DNA of 7,932 nucleotides from an uncultured Bacteroidota bacterium (lineage in GTDB: Bacteria > Bacteroidota > Bacteroidia > NS11-12g > UBA955), in the NCBI GenBank assembly GCA_903959115.1, contig CAJBVU010000180.1:1-7932 (forward strand), in the 5' to 3' direction. Positions 1-6,942 of the stretch are shown here, one piece after another (position 1 is the stretch's first letter; every line of letters begins with the position of its first letter). A program made the position numbers and the translations under genes. The notes below the pieces were generated by a model. The model was given only the letters and a program-made list of their open reading frames with translations, was not told where the DNA came from and did not search any database.

Positions 1-1
1 A

Positions 2-370
2 ATTGATGCGCATCATCACGGCGATTTAACGAATTGGGCGAGTGAAGGCGTTTTGTTGTTGAATACGATTTTGACTGTTTCGGATAGTTCGCCGCTATCG
101 TATCAAAAGCTAGGGTGGGAGCGGTTTGTTGAAAAAATACTGACCGTATTGTCGAATCGAACCCCCTTTGTCGTATTTATATTATGGGGGAAATCGGCCC
201 AAGAATTCGCACATTGTGTTGACGAAAGCAAGCATTTGATTATTCGTGGCGTTCATCCCAGTCCGCTTTCGGCGCATCGAGGATTTTTCGGTTCAAGGCC
301 CTTTTCGGAAATAAATACAGCATTGTTGGCTTATGGGAAATCACCGATTGATTGGCGGTTAAATTCTTGA
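2..370 (+). CDS. ung: Uracil-DNA glycosylase, family 1 (3' part; start outside window)
   Basis: This is the C-terminal 122 codons of a family 1 uracil-DNA glycosylase, which removes uracil from DNA in the first step of base-excision repair in the cytoplasm. The reading frame is open from base 2, so the gene enters from the left; a TTG at 53 would be an internal codon, not the start. Visible family blocks are the LLLNTILTV strand (about residues 18-26 of the fragment), GWERF, and the DNA-intercalation/catalytic loop HPSPLSAHRGFFG beginning near fragment residue 85, whose first His is the catalytic His of the family. The C-terminus ends PIDW plus four residues, typical of complete Ung proteins. 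The N-terminal GQDPYH water-activating motif lies outside the window. The next gene, ftsE, starts 80 bases later behind its own candidate promoter, so the two need not be cotranscribed. The identification is very secure. Confidence 0.96.
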   Translation: MDAHHHGDLTNWASEGVLLLNTILTVSDSSPLSYQKLGWERFVEKILTVLSNRTPFVVFILWGKSAQEFAHCVDESKHLIIRGVHPSPLSAHRGFFGSRPFSEINTALLAYGKSPIDWRLNS

Positions 371-438
371 GCGATTGAAAAATCAAACAGTGCTTGATGC
401 TGTGAATATGTTTGTTTACTCACCCGCGGAGAATGAAA

Positions 439-446
439 TAAATTTG
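439..446 (+). promoter_or_regulatory. Candidate -7 element (TAAATTTG) of ftsE
   Basis: TAAATTTG is a perfect match to the Bacteroidota -7 consensus TAnnTTTG. It ends 4 bases before the GTG start of ftsE, so transcription would begin at or within a base or two of that codon. A TTTG at 411-414 could be the -33 element, but the 24-base spacing is longer than the usual spacing of roughly 20. The element also contains two in-frame stop codons (439-441 and 445-447), which rule out any start further upstream. Confidence 0.55.
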
Positions 447-450
447 ATAC

Positions 451-1134
451 GTGGAAAATCCAATTAGTATAACCAAGGCCACCATTCACCAAGGTAGCAT
501 CGCCGTATTGCAAAATGTTAACTTACAAGTCTCTGAAGGCGAATTTGTCTATTTGATTGGTAGAACTGGATCTGGAAAATCATCGTTGCTCAAAACATTG
601 TATGGAGAATTGAAGTTGCAAGAAGGTAGAATCGATATTGCTGGCTATGATTTGCAGTCGATTATGCCAAAGGATGTTCCATTTTTACGTCGTAAATTAG
701 GAATTGTTTTTCAAGACTTTCAGTTACTAACCGACCGTAACGTATTGGATAACTTGATGTTCGTATTGAGTGCCACAGGTTGGAAAAACAAACACGAGAT
801 GTTGGATCGATGCAAGGCTGTTCTTGAGAAAGTGGGCTTGCAAACCAAAGATTACAAGATACCCGCCGAATTAAGTGGGGGTGAGCAACAAAGATTGGTG
901 ATTGCACGAGCTTTATTGAATGATCCTAGAGTTTTGCTGGCCGATGAGCCTACTGGCAATTTGGACCCTGAGGTCAGCGATGAAATTATGATGCTTTTAA
1001 AGAATATCGCGCGTGAAGGGACATCGATCTTGATGGCTACGCATGATTATCGCCTGATACAAAAATTTGGTGGTACTGTTTGTAAACTGGAAGATCGTAC
1101 GCTTAAACAAGTCGATTCATTCCAAATATCATAG
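451..1134 (+). CDS. ftsE: Cell division ABC transporter ATP-binding protein FtsE
   Basis: A 227-residue ABC ATPase with every nucleotide-binding motif intact: Walker A GRTGSGKS (37-44), Q-loop Gln 88 in VFQDFQLL, signature LSGGEQQ (141-147), Walker B VLLADE (161-166), D-loop GNLD (169-172) and switch His 198. The short single-domain length and the RRKLGIVFQDFQLL block fit FtsE, the cytoplasmic ATPase that with FtsX couples ATP hydrolysis to septal peptidoglycan hydrolysis. LolD/MacB-type exporter ATPases are close relatives and the main alternative. The GTG start is forced: in-frame stops lie at 439-441 and 445-447, and the next internal Met (residue 72) falls after Walker A. No Shine-Dalgarno is seen. 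No ftsX follows; the next gene is convergent and unrelated, so the permease partner must be encoded elsewhere. Confidence 0.88.
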   Translation: MENPISITKATIHQGSIAVLQNVNLQVSEGEFVYLIGRTGSGKSSLLKTLYGELKLQEGRIDIAGYDLQSIMPKDVPFLRRKLGIVFQDFQLLTDRNVLDNLMFVLSATGWKNKHEMLDRCKAVLEKVGLQTKDYKIPAELSGGEQQRLVIARALLNDPRVLLADEPTGNLDPEVSDEIMMLLKNIAREGTSILMATHDYRLIQKFGGTVCKLEDRTLKQVDSFQIS

Positions 1135-1149
1135 TTTTTGTGTTGATAT

Positions 1150-2742
1150 TCAATGGCTTATGTGAACACTTCTATCCAACTTGAATAATTGAATTTTTCT
1201 GCTTGGTGAGGAAAAACTATCTTCTCTGACTGTTTTCCAGGTTCGTTTTGATAATTCACTTTTCAGCCTAGAGTTAATTAGTAAGGCCGCCCTTGATCCA
1301 TTGCCTATCTTATTGAATATGATTGAGTTGTCTGTGTAAACATCGATATTATCTTTGTTCAAGGCATCTTGGATAAGCAACATTTCGTTTGGATTTTGCC
1401 CGATAATATATTGCCCCTCCGACATATTTAAGGTGATATCTGTGTTGGTTTCTTTGCCCAGTGATCCGGGGTTGAGCTTTTGAATGGCATCTTCATATTC
1501 CATTTGATTCTGAATGGCGATAGCTTGGGTTGAAATAAATACAAACGGTTTCGTTGGTCGCTCTTTTAATAGCATTTTGCTGGTTAATCCAATATCGTCA
1601 AATGACCCCATAAACGTTGGAACGATAAAGAAAATCCCATTATATATCCAAATACCCAATGCCATCTTATGAATATGGGTGAATATTGGAATGACTTTAT
1701 CATGAAATGACAATAGGAACAATATGGGTAGCATCACCATGAATTCGGCGTTTCCAACGGAATAGAATGCAAATGCGAGTTGTAATACAAAGGCAATAAA
1801 AAAGGGATTTTGTAACCGCTGACTAAGGGCTTTAGTGAATTTGACTTTATTCAAATCTACAGTAGGTGGGGAAGATAAATTCATTAAAGAGCGAAGCACA
1901 CCAAATACGACGAATACGATGCCAGAGAAACCGATTAATGAGACCATTATCCAATTTTTCCACAAAATCAGCATATTTCCGTGGACTTGAAAAATGGTTC
2001 TAAGCCCATTGATTAGGGTGAATTTTAGGTTATTGATGTCTGGTATGACTTGGACAAGACCCGCATCTACATCATGAATAATGAAATTTAATACTGACTG
2101 GTTGAATTTCATCGCCAATAATAGATAGAAGTAAATTATTGTTGATGCTGAGATAAATATAGGAATGTATATTCGACGATAAGCGGCGTTTGCGGCGAAT
2201 GCGAGAAACCAGAAAATATAACTTTGATGAAAGAGTACGGAAATCGATATTAATAGGAAGCCCATGTATTCTTGGGATTTAGAATTGTTCAAATTTGTTA
2301 TCAAATGACTTCCGAGTAAGGCAAAAAATAGGGGAAGGATATATGTCTCGTTTTCTAGCGAAAATCGCAATACGCCAAAACATCCCGCGACTAATAATGT
2401 CCAATAGAACGATTGATTCTGATTGTATTTGAGGTCTAAAAGAACTTTATAGAAAACGAATATCGCCAAGCCATAGAACATCCAATTCATTGCGGTAAAA
2501 CCGTTGATTGGGTTGATTTTACAGGATATAAAAATCGGTTTAACAAGGTAACACAGGTAATTATAAAATAAATGATGGGCTGAGACGAGTTCATCTGACT
2601 GCAATGAAGTGGCCTCAATTACATCCGCAGCATAGCCCCAACCGTCGCCAGTATGTCCAATAGGAACAGTTAGCAATATGGCGCCAACAATGACAAAAAT
2701 CGCAACAAATAAATAAGCAATTGCATTTATTGAAAATCGCAT
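1150..2742 (-). CDS. Multi-pass membrane protein, possible GT-C-type glycosyltransferase
   Basis: A 530-residue protein with about ten hydrophobic segments (roughly 5-27, 82-103, 112-128, 133-148, 160-184, 191-211, 266-288, 316-333, 335-350 and 360-382), then a soluble tail of about 145 residues. The first loop after TM1 carries GDGWGY (Asp 33), then AHHLFYN near 55-61, then RFSLENETY near 126-134 and LFHQ near 170-173. An acidic residue just after TM1, a His-rich loop and an E-x-E-x-Y-type stretch are reminiscent of GT-C transferases, which use polyprenyl-phosphate sugars on the outer face of the membrane. That assignment is an inference; a plain hypothetical membrane protein is the alternative. 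ATG at 2742 is chosen because a perfect -7 element ends 5 bases upstream; a TTG at 2781 would overlap both promoters and the CCA gene. The gene ends 15 bases from the convergent ftsE. Confidence 0.72.
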   Translation of the reverse strand: MRFSINAIAYLFVAIFVIVGAILLTVPIGHTGDGWGYAADVIEATSLQSDELVSAHHLFYNYLCYLVKPIFISCKINPINGFTAMNWMFYGLAIFVFYKVLLDLKYNQNQSFYWTLLVAGCFGVLRFSLENETYILPLFFALLGSHLITNLNNSKSQEYMGFLLISISVLFHQSYIFWFLAFAANAAYRRIYIPIFISASTIIYFYLLLAMKFNQSVLNFIIHDVDAGLVQVIPDINNLKFTLINGLRTIFQVHGNMLILWKNWIMVSLIGFSGIVFVVFGVLRSLMNLSSPPTVDLNKVKFTKALSQRLQNPFFIAFVLQLAFAFYSVGNAEFMVMLPILFLLSFHDKVIPIFTHIHKMALGIWIYNGIFFIVPTFMGSFDDIGLTSKMLLKERPTKPFVFISTQAIAIQNQMEYEDAIQKLNPGSLGKETNTDITLNMSEGQYIIGQNPNEMLLIQDALNKDNIDVYTDNSIIFNKIGNGSRAALLINSRLKSELSKRTWKTVREDSFSSPSRKIQLFKLDRSVHISH

Positions 2743-2747
2743 CGCAA

Positions 2748-2755
2748 CAAATATA
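2748..2755 (-). promoter_or_regulatory. Candidate -7 element (TATATTTG) of the membrane protein gene
   Basis: Read on the minus strand this is TATATTTG, a perfect match to TAnnTTTG, ending 5 bases before the ATG at 2742. A TTG on the minus strand 23 bases further upstream (within the CCA gene's first codons) could serve as -33. The predicted transcript starts at or just before the start codon. The box lies 8 bases from the oppositely directed -7 box of the CCA gene. Confidence 0.6.
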
Positions 2756-2763
2756 GGGTGTGC

Positions 2764-2771
2764 TATCTTTG
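2764..2771 (+). promoter_or_regulatory. Candidate -7 element (TATCTTTG) of the CCA gene
   Basis: TATCTTTG matches TAnnTTTG perfectly and ends 4 bases before a GTG at 2776, so the mRNA would be leaderless or nearly so. This is the main reason for choosing GTG 2776 over GTG 2758 as start. No clear TTG/TTTG -33 is seen at the usual distance; that position would fall on the start codon region of the divergent gene. Confidence 0.55.
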
Positions 2772-2775
2772 TGCG

Positions 2776-4191
2776 GTGCAATCGGCTTTAGAGAATCCCA
2801 TTTTTAAATTGATAGGCAATACCGCCGATAGGTTGGAATTGCGTGCCTATGTTGTTGGTGGGTTCGTTAGGGATTTGTTATTGCAACGTGAAAACAAGGA
2901 CATCGATATTGTTGTTGTGGGGAATGGGGTTGAATTCGCTCAAGCCGTTGCGAAGGACTTCGACAATGATTGTAGTTTGAGTGTGTTTCGGAATTTTGGT
3001 ACGGCGCAAATCAAATTTGACGATTGGATAATTGAGTTTATTGGAGCGAGGAAAGAAAGTTATCGTAGGGATTCTAGAAAGCCAATCGTGGAAGATGGGA
3101 CCCTTGAAGACGATCAGAATAGGAGAGACTTTACTATTAATTCCATGTATTTATCGCTAAATGGCGATAACTATGGTGAGTTGTACGATCCTTTTAATGG
3201 AATTCAGGATTTGCAAAATATGGTCATTAAAACCTGCGCAGATCCACAAGTTACATTTGATGACGATCCACTCCGAATGTTAAGAGGAATTCGTTTTGCT
3301 ACCCGATTGAATTTCAGGATTGAAGTACAAACTTTTGATGCCATTAAAGCAAATGCATCAAGGATAGAGATTGTTTCGCAAGAAAGAATTTCTGATGAGA
3401 TCAATGGAATGATCATGTGCGAAAAACCCAGCAGAGCGTTCGAAATGATGTCGAACACGGGCTTGTTGGACATCATTTTCCCCGAAATGATGCTGTTGCA
3501 CGGCGTGGAAACACGAAACGGCAAGTCTCACAAAGATAATTTTTACCATACGCTCCAGGTGCTCGATAATATTTGTCAGTTCACCGACAATCTTTGGTTG
3601 AGATGGGCAGCAATCTTGCATGATATAGCCAAGCCGGCGACAAAAAGGTTCGATAATCAGCACGGATGGACATTCCACGGTCATGAAGATAAAGGCTCAA
3701 GAATGGTGAAGGGCATATTTAGGCGAATGCGTTTGCCGCTGGATGATAAAATGCGATATGTTTCCAAATTGGTTTTACTGCATTTACGTCCGATTGTTTT
3801 GTCTCAGGAAATTGTAACCGATAGCGCTGTGCGCAGATTGATTGTTGATGCCGGAGAACATGTTACTGATTTGGTGACCCTATGTAGGGCTGATATCACG
3901 AGTAAAAATGAGGCTAAAGTTGAAAAGCATCTGAAAAATTTAGTTAAAGTTCAAGAGAAAATCAACGAAGTTATTTCTAAAGATGAGCTGCGGAACTGGC
4001 AGCCTGTGCTTACGGGTAATCATATTAAAACTCATTTTGAAATCAAAGATCCCTCTCATATTGGTATGATAAAAGAAGCAGTCCGCGAAATGATTTTGGA
4101 TGGTCAGATTCCCAATGAACTAGAATTTGCTATGGAAAGGGCAATTCTGGTGGCAAAGGAATTTGGTGTTAATCTCAAATCGGAAGGATAA
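2776..4191 (+). CDS. CCA tRNA nucleotidyltransferase / poly(A) polymerase family protein with HD domain
   Basis: A 471-residue class II nucleotidyltransferase that most likely adds or repairs the 3' CCA of tRNAs; poly(A) polymerase activity is the main alternative, since motifs alone do not separate them. Blocks in order: GGFVRD (28-33), metal-binding DxD at Asp 42/Asp 44, RRDFTIN (116-122), the nucleotide-selecting DDPLRMLRGIRFA block (163-175) and ERISDE (203-208). An HD domain follows, with His 252, then HD at 282-283 and further His residues, a layout linked to phosphatase/phosphodiesterase activity in bacterial CCA enzymes. Start choice: GTG 2776 sits 4 bases after a perfect -7 element; the in-frame GTG at 2758 would precede the promoter. 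The gene ends in three consecutive in-frame TAA codons (4189-4197), an unusually secure stop. serS follows after 68 bases. Confidence 0.93.
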   Translation: MQSALENPIFKLIGNTADRLELRAYVVGGFVRDLLLQRENKDIDIVVVGNGVEFAQAVAKDFDNDCSLSVFRNFGTAQIKFDDWIIEFIGARKESYRRDSRKPIVEDGTLEDDQNRRDFTINSMYLSLNGDNYGELYDPFNGIQDLQNMVIKTCADPQVTFDDDPLRMLRGIRFATRLNFRIEVQTFDAIKANASRIEIVSQERISDEINGMIMCEKPSRAFEMMSNTGLLDIIFPEMMLLHGVETRNGKSHKDNFYHTLQVLDNICQFTDNLWLRWAAILHDIAKPATKRFDNQHGWTFHGHEDKGSRMVKGIFRRMRLPLDDKMRYVSKLVLLHLRPIVLSQEIVTDSAVRRLIVDAGEHVTDLVTLCRADITSKNEAKVEKHLKNLVKVQEKINEVISKDELRNWQPVLTGNHIKTHFEIKDPSHIGMIKEAVREMILDGQIPNELEFAMERAILVAKEFGVNLKSEG

Positions 4192-4201
4192 TAATAAATC
4201 C

Positions 4202-4219
4202 GAGAGATTGGATTCTCTT
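4202..4219 (+). terminator. Weak hairpin after the CCA gene
   Basis: AGAGA (4203-4207) pairs with TCTCT (4214-4218) around a six-base loop, extended by one G-T pair. It sits 11 bases after the CCA gene stop, followed by a mixed T-rich stretch and not a clean T run. It could be a weak terminator or a processing site between the CCA gene and serS. The short, AT-containing stem makes this uncertain. Confidence 0.25.
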
Positions 4220-4241
4220 CAATTTCTTCGAATAAAATCAC

Positions 4242-4249
4242 GAAATTTG
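4242..4249 (+). promoter_or_regulatory. Near-consensus -7 element (GAAATTTG) of serS
   Basis: GAAATTTG matches five of the six fixed positions of TAnnTTTG and ends 10 bases before the serS ATG. No convincing -33 is visible. If used, the leader would be only a few bases long, in line with the other gene starts in the window. It partly overlaps a 12-base word (4234-4245) that also occurs, inverted, upstream of the CBS-type gene. Confidence 0.35.
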
Positions 4250-4259
4250 CATTCTAGTT

Positions 4260-5531
4260 ATGTTACAAATTGCCAATATTAGAAAAAATGCCAAAGAAAT
4301 AGCTGAGCGTTTGGCTATTCGTGGTTTGGATGGGGACGCCTTGATGTCATCTGTTTTAGAAATGGACGAAAGAAATCGTTCAAAAAGAACAGAAATGGAA
4401 TCATTACAAGCCAAGGGCAATCAAATCACATCGCAAATTGGCGAATTGTATAAAACAGGCAAAAAAGCCGAGGGTGATATATTGAAATTGCAGAGTGTAG
4501 AAATCAAAGACTCGCTAAAGCAATTAGAATCGGATGTTGAATTATTGGATCATGAATTAATACAACTATTACTGACCATTCCAAATACGCCTTCTGTTGA
4601 GGTTCCCAAGGGAAAAACACCGGAAGACAACAAGCAGGTGTTCTTATGGGGCGAAATGCCCAAGTTGCATGAGGGAGCATTGCCGCACTGGGAATTGGCG
4701 GCTAAATATGATATCATCGATTTCGAATTGGGTGTAAAAATTGCAGGTGCGGGATTTCCTGTATACAAAGGCAAAGGAGCAATTTTACAGCGTGCCTTAA
4801 TACAGTTTTTCCTTAACGAAGCAGGGAAGGCGGGATACATGGAAATTCAACCTCCATTGATGGTTAATGCAGATAGTGGATATGGTACGGGTCAATTGCC
4901 TGATAAGGAAGGTCAGATGTATCATGTGGGTGTGGATGATTTGTATTTGATTCCAACAGCTGAAGTACCCATCACCAATTTATACAGGGATGTTATTCTT
5001 CAAGAATCTCAATTGCCAATCAAAAATGCAGGACATACACCATGTTTCCGCCGTGAAGCTGGAAGTTATGGTGCTCACGTTAGAGGTTTGAATCGATTAC
5101 ATCAGTTTGATAAAATAGAAATAGTACAAATTGTTAAGCCCGAGGGTTCATACGATGTGCTGGAAGAAATGAATCAATACGTGCAAGGATTATTACAAAA
5201 GCTGGGATTGCATTACCGTGTATTATTGCTTTGTGGCGGTGATATGGGCTTTACGAGTGCAAAAACCTATGATATGGAAGTCTGGAGCGCAGCCCAAGAA
5301 AAATGGTTGGAATGTAGTTCGGTGAGTAATTTTGAAACTTTCCAAACCACACGCTTAAAATGTCGTTTCCGCAACGCCGAAGGAAAAACCGAATTGGCCC
5401 ATAGCTTAAATGGTTCTGCATTGGCATTACCAAGAATTGTAGCGTCGTTGCTAGAAAATTATCAAACGCCAGAAGGTATTGTTGTACCAGAGGAATTGGT
5501 GAAATATACAGGATTTACCATCATCAACTAA
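4260..5531 (+). CDS. serS: Seryl-tRNA synthetase
   Basis: A 423-residue class II aminoacyl-tRNA synthetase that charges tRNA-Ser with serine in the cytoplasm; the length is normal for bacterial SerRS. The N-terminal ~110 residues are charged and heptad-like, matching the tRNA-binding coiled-coil arm. The catalytic core then shows TAEVP (233-237, serine binding), motif 2 FRREAGSYG starting at 263 with Arg 264/Arg 265/Glu 266, the HQFDKIE stretch that follows it, and motif 3 GSALALPR (385-392). The ATG start lies at the correct distance from the first helix (MLQIANIRKN). No T-box or other long leader is present: only 68 bases separate it from the CCA gene. A bstA-like gene begins 3 bases after its stop, so cotranscription is very likely. 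Confidence 0.97.
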   Translation: MLQIANIRKNAKEIAERLAIRGLDGDALMSSVLEMDERNRSKRTEMESLQAKGNQITSQIGELYKTGKKAEGDILKLQSVEIKDSLKQLESDVELLDHELIQLLLTIPNTPSVEVPKGKTPEDNKQVFLWGEMPKLHEGALPHWELAAKYDIIDFELGVKIAGAGFPVYKGKGAILQRALIQFFLNEAGKAGYMEIQPPLMVNADSGYGTGQLPDKEGQMYHVGVDDLYLIPTAEVPITNLYRDVILQESQLPIKNAGHTPCFRREAGSYGAHVRGLNRLHQFDKIEIVQIVKPEGSYDVLEEMNQYVQGLLQKLGLHYRVLLLCGGDMGFTSAKTYDMEVWSAAQEKWLECSSVSNFETFQTTRLKCRFRNAEGKTELAHSLNGSALALPRIVASLLENYQTPEGIVVPEELVKYTGFTIIN

Positions 5532-5534
5532 TTT

Positions 5535-6062
5535 ATGATCGAACCATTAAACTTGCCAAAATTTGAATGGGATGCACCTACATCCTTGGGTGAATTATTG
5601 AATCATGTTTTAGAAATTCAACATTTCCCTACAGAATTGGCCAAGGTGATTTCCACTATTCAGGAATCTCAATGGGATTTGAGCTATCGAGAAGGCGGCT
5701 GGTCGATTAAGCAAATTGTGCATCATTTGGCGGATTCACACATGAATGCTTACGTCAGGACCAAACACATTATCACCCAAGATCAATCGCAAATTCAACC
5801 CTATGATGAGAATGCTTGGGCAAGTTCTCTCGATGCAGATTTTCATCATGAAGCTTCATATTTGATACTTTTGGGTTTGCATCAGAAATGGTCATTATTG
5901 TTATTAGAATCACTAAAAGATGCTGCGAATCAGTTGGTGAAAACATTAGAACACCCAGAAAGCGGACGTCAGGTTAGTTTGAGTGATTTAATTCGATTAT
6001 ATGCTTGGCATGGAACACATCATTTAGAGCAAATTAAGTATGCTCTGATTGCGAATAACTAG
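5535..6062 (+). CDS. BstA/YfiT-type DinB-superfamily thiol transferase (putative metal-dependent)
   Basis: A 175-residue DinB/YfiT four-helix-bundle protein. The GGW-S-IKQIVHHLADSHMN block (54-71) and C-terminal WHGTHHLEQI (158-167) supply the expected three His metal ligands: His 64, His 159 and His 163, with the HxxxH spacing of YfiT. In Bacillus, BstA/YfiT proteins are zinc-dependent S-transferases that join bacillithiol to electrophiles, a cytoplasmic detoxification role. Whether this organism uses bacillithiol or another thiol cannot be read here. Length and motif order match the family, with nothing missing. The ATG lies 3 bases after the serS stop without a Shine-Dalgarno, so it is probably cotranscribed with serS. 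Its stop codon directly touches the stop codon of the convergent glycosyltransferase. Confidence 0.88.
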   Translation: MIEPLNLPKFEWDAPTSLGELLNHVLEIQHFPTELAKVISTIQESQWDLSYREGGWSIKQIVHHLADSHMNAYVRTKHIITQDQSQIQPYDENAWASSLDADFHHEASYLILLGLHQKWSLLLLESLKDAANQLVKTLEHPESGRQVSLSDLIRLYAWHGTHHLEQIKYALIANN

Positions 6063-6863
6063 TTATTTGTAGTCGCGGAATACCTTCCAAATTTGGTACG
6101 GTACTTTTACGAAGTCGGACCAACCAATCTTTGACCCTTTCACGTCGTTCCAAGTGCGAATGGGTACTTCAAGAATCATCTCGGTGGCATTTTCTCTAAA
6201 ATGCTTTTTCATTCTAAGCAACATTTCTACATCAAATAACCACGATGTTTTGAAGGGTTGCTCCATACAAATTGGGATCAGATGAGCCTTGAATATTTTA
6301 GCACCACATTGGGTATCGTGTACTTTCCAACCGAGACCTTGGCTGATAATAGTGGCAAACAATCGGCCAGAATAATGTCTAAAAACGGTACGGTCAATTT
6401 TTGAACCCAAACGAGCCACACGAGAACCAATAATCATATCGGGATCTGAGTCTTTTGCCAAATGGAAAAACCATGTCAGCTCCGAAAATGGTGTCGCCAA
6501 GTCAGCATCCCAAAACCCAAAGTATTTGGCCTCAATAATTTCGTTTCCAATGATTTCGCAGTTGTTAAGGAAGGCTGGTGCGGGTGAATTGTTTGATAAT
6601 GCATAGGCCCATAATAATCCGCGTTGCACGGCGGTTGCTTTGCCTTGATTATCAGAATAACTGAGGATATGAATTCTATCTTGAACCTGGGAATTGCTCT
6701 TAGAATGTATACTGCGCAAAACATCTATCGTTGCATCTTTGCTCCCGTCGTTTACAAAAATCAATGTGAGATTTGGATTGGTCGACAACTCACTTACATA
6801 CGCTTGTGTATCCAAACGTTCACTTTCATTGTAACAAGGAATTACTAGGCAAGTTTTTTCCAT
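6063..6863 (-). CDS. Family 2 glycosyltransferase, dolichyl-phosphate glucose/mannose synthase-like
   Basis: A 266-residue GT-A-fold glycosyltransferase. It shows the VIPCYNE nucleotide-sugar-binding start (7-13), VNDGS (37-41), GKATAVQRG in the first half, the metal-binding DAD at 119-121, GSR (146-148) and DTQCGAK (183-189). This order is typical of the dolichyl-phosphate beta-glucosyltransferase/DPM1-like branch of GT2, which loads a sugar from UDP- or GDP-sugar onto a polyprenyl phosphate on the cytoplasmic face of the membrane. No C-terminal membrane segments are present, so it would be soluble or peripheral. The ATG at 6863 is preferred because it directly precedes the conserved KTCLVIPCYNE; a TTG at 6881 would add only six unsupported residues. 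The sugar and final acceptor are unknown. It is convergent with the bstA-like gene with no bases between stops. Confidence 0.9.
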   Translation of the reverse strand: MEKTCLVIPCYNESERLDTQAYVSELSTNPNLTLIFVNDGSKDATIDVLRSIHSKSNSQVQDRIHILSYSDNQGKATAVQRGLLWAYALSNNSPAPAFLNNCEIIGNEIIEAKYFGFWDADLATPFSELTWFFHLAKDSDPDMIIGSRVARLGSKIDRTVFRHYSGRLFATIISQGLGWKVHDTQCGAKIFKAHLIPICMEQPFKTSWLFDVEMLLRMKKHFRENATEMILEVPIRTWNDVKGSKIGWSDFVKVPYQIWKVFRDYK

Positions 6864-6878
6864 TCCAAAATAGGGTGC

Positions 6879-6885
6879 CAAATTA
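6879..6885 (-). promoter_or_regulatory. Possible imperfect -7 element (TAATTTG) of the glycosyltransferase gene
   Basis: The minus strand reads TAATTTG here, the TAnnTTTG consensus with one spacer base missing, 15 bases before the ATG at 6863. A second imperfect match, TATTTTGG (6865-6872), lies almost on the start codon. Neither is perfect, unlike at most other gene starts in the window, so the real promoter position is unclear. Confidence 0.2.
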
Positions 6886-6942
6886 GCAACGAAATTCCGA
6901 GCAACCTAAGCTGTAATCAATTGTTTATATCAGTTTTCGTGA

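Noticed and set aside
375..402. Hairpin-like sequences after ung (TTGA-AAAA-TCAA and CAGTGC...GCTGTG)
   Set aside because: The first has only four pairs and the second needs two internal mismatches; neither has a following T run.
1125..1150. Inverted repeat AATATC...GATATT between ftsE and the membrane protein gene as a terminator
   Set aside because: The stem is only six A/T-rich pairs around a 14-base loop; it is too weak to call an intrinsic terminator.
2758..2775. GTG at 2758 as the CCA gene start
   Set aside because: It would lie upstream of the perfect -7 element at 2764-2771 and adds six residues (CYLCAV context) with no family support; GTG 2776 fits better.
2743..2781. TTG at 2781 as the start of the minus-strand membrane protein
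   Set aside because: It would place the -7 box TATATTTG inside the coding region and overlap the CCA gene start; the ATG at 2742 directly precedes the first membrane segment.
3204..3684. Two overlapping minus-strand open frames within the CCA gene
   Set aside because: Both are antisense shadows of the conserved nucleotidyltransferase/HD coding sequence, with no recognisable protein features.
4192..4259. T-box or amino-acid-responsive leader for serS
   Set aside because: Only 68 bases are available, with no T-box sequence and no antiterminator-like structure.
6624..6848. 74-codon open frame on the + strand opposite the glycosyltransferase
   Set aside because: It lies fully antisense to a strongly conserved gene, and its translation shows no domain or family features.
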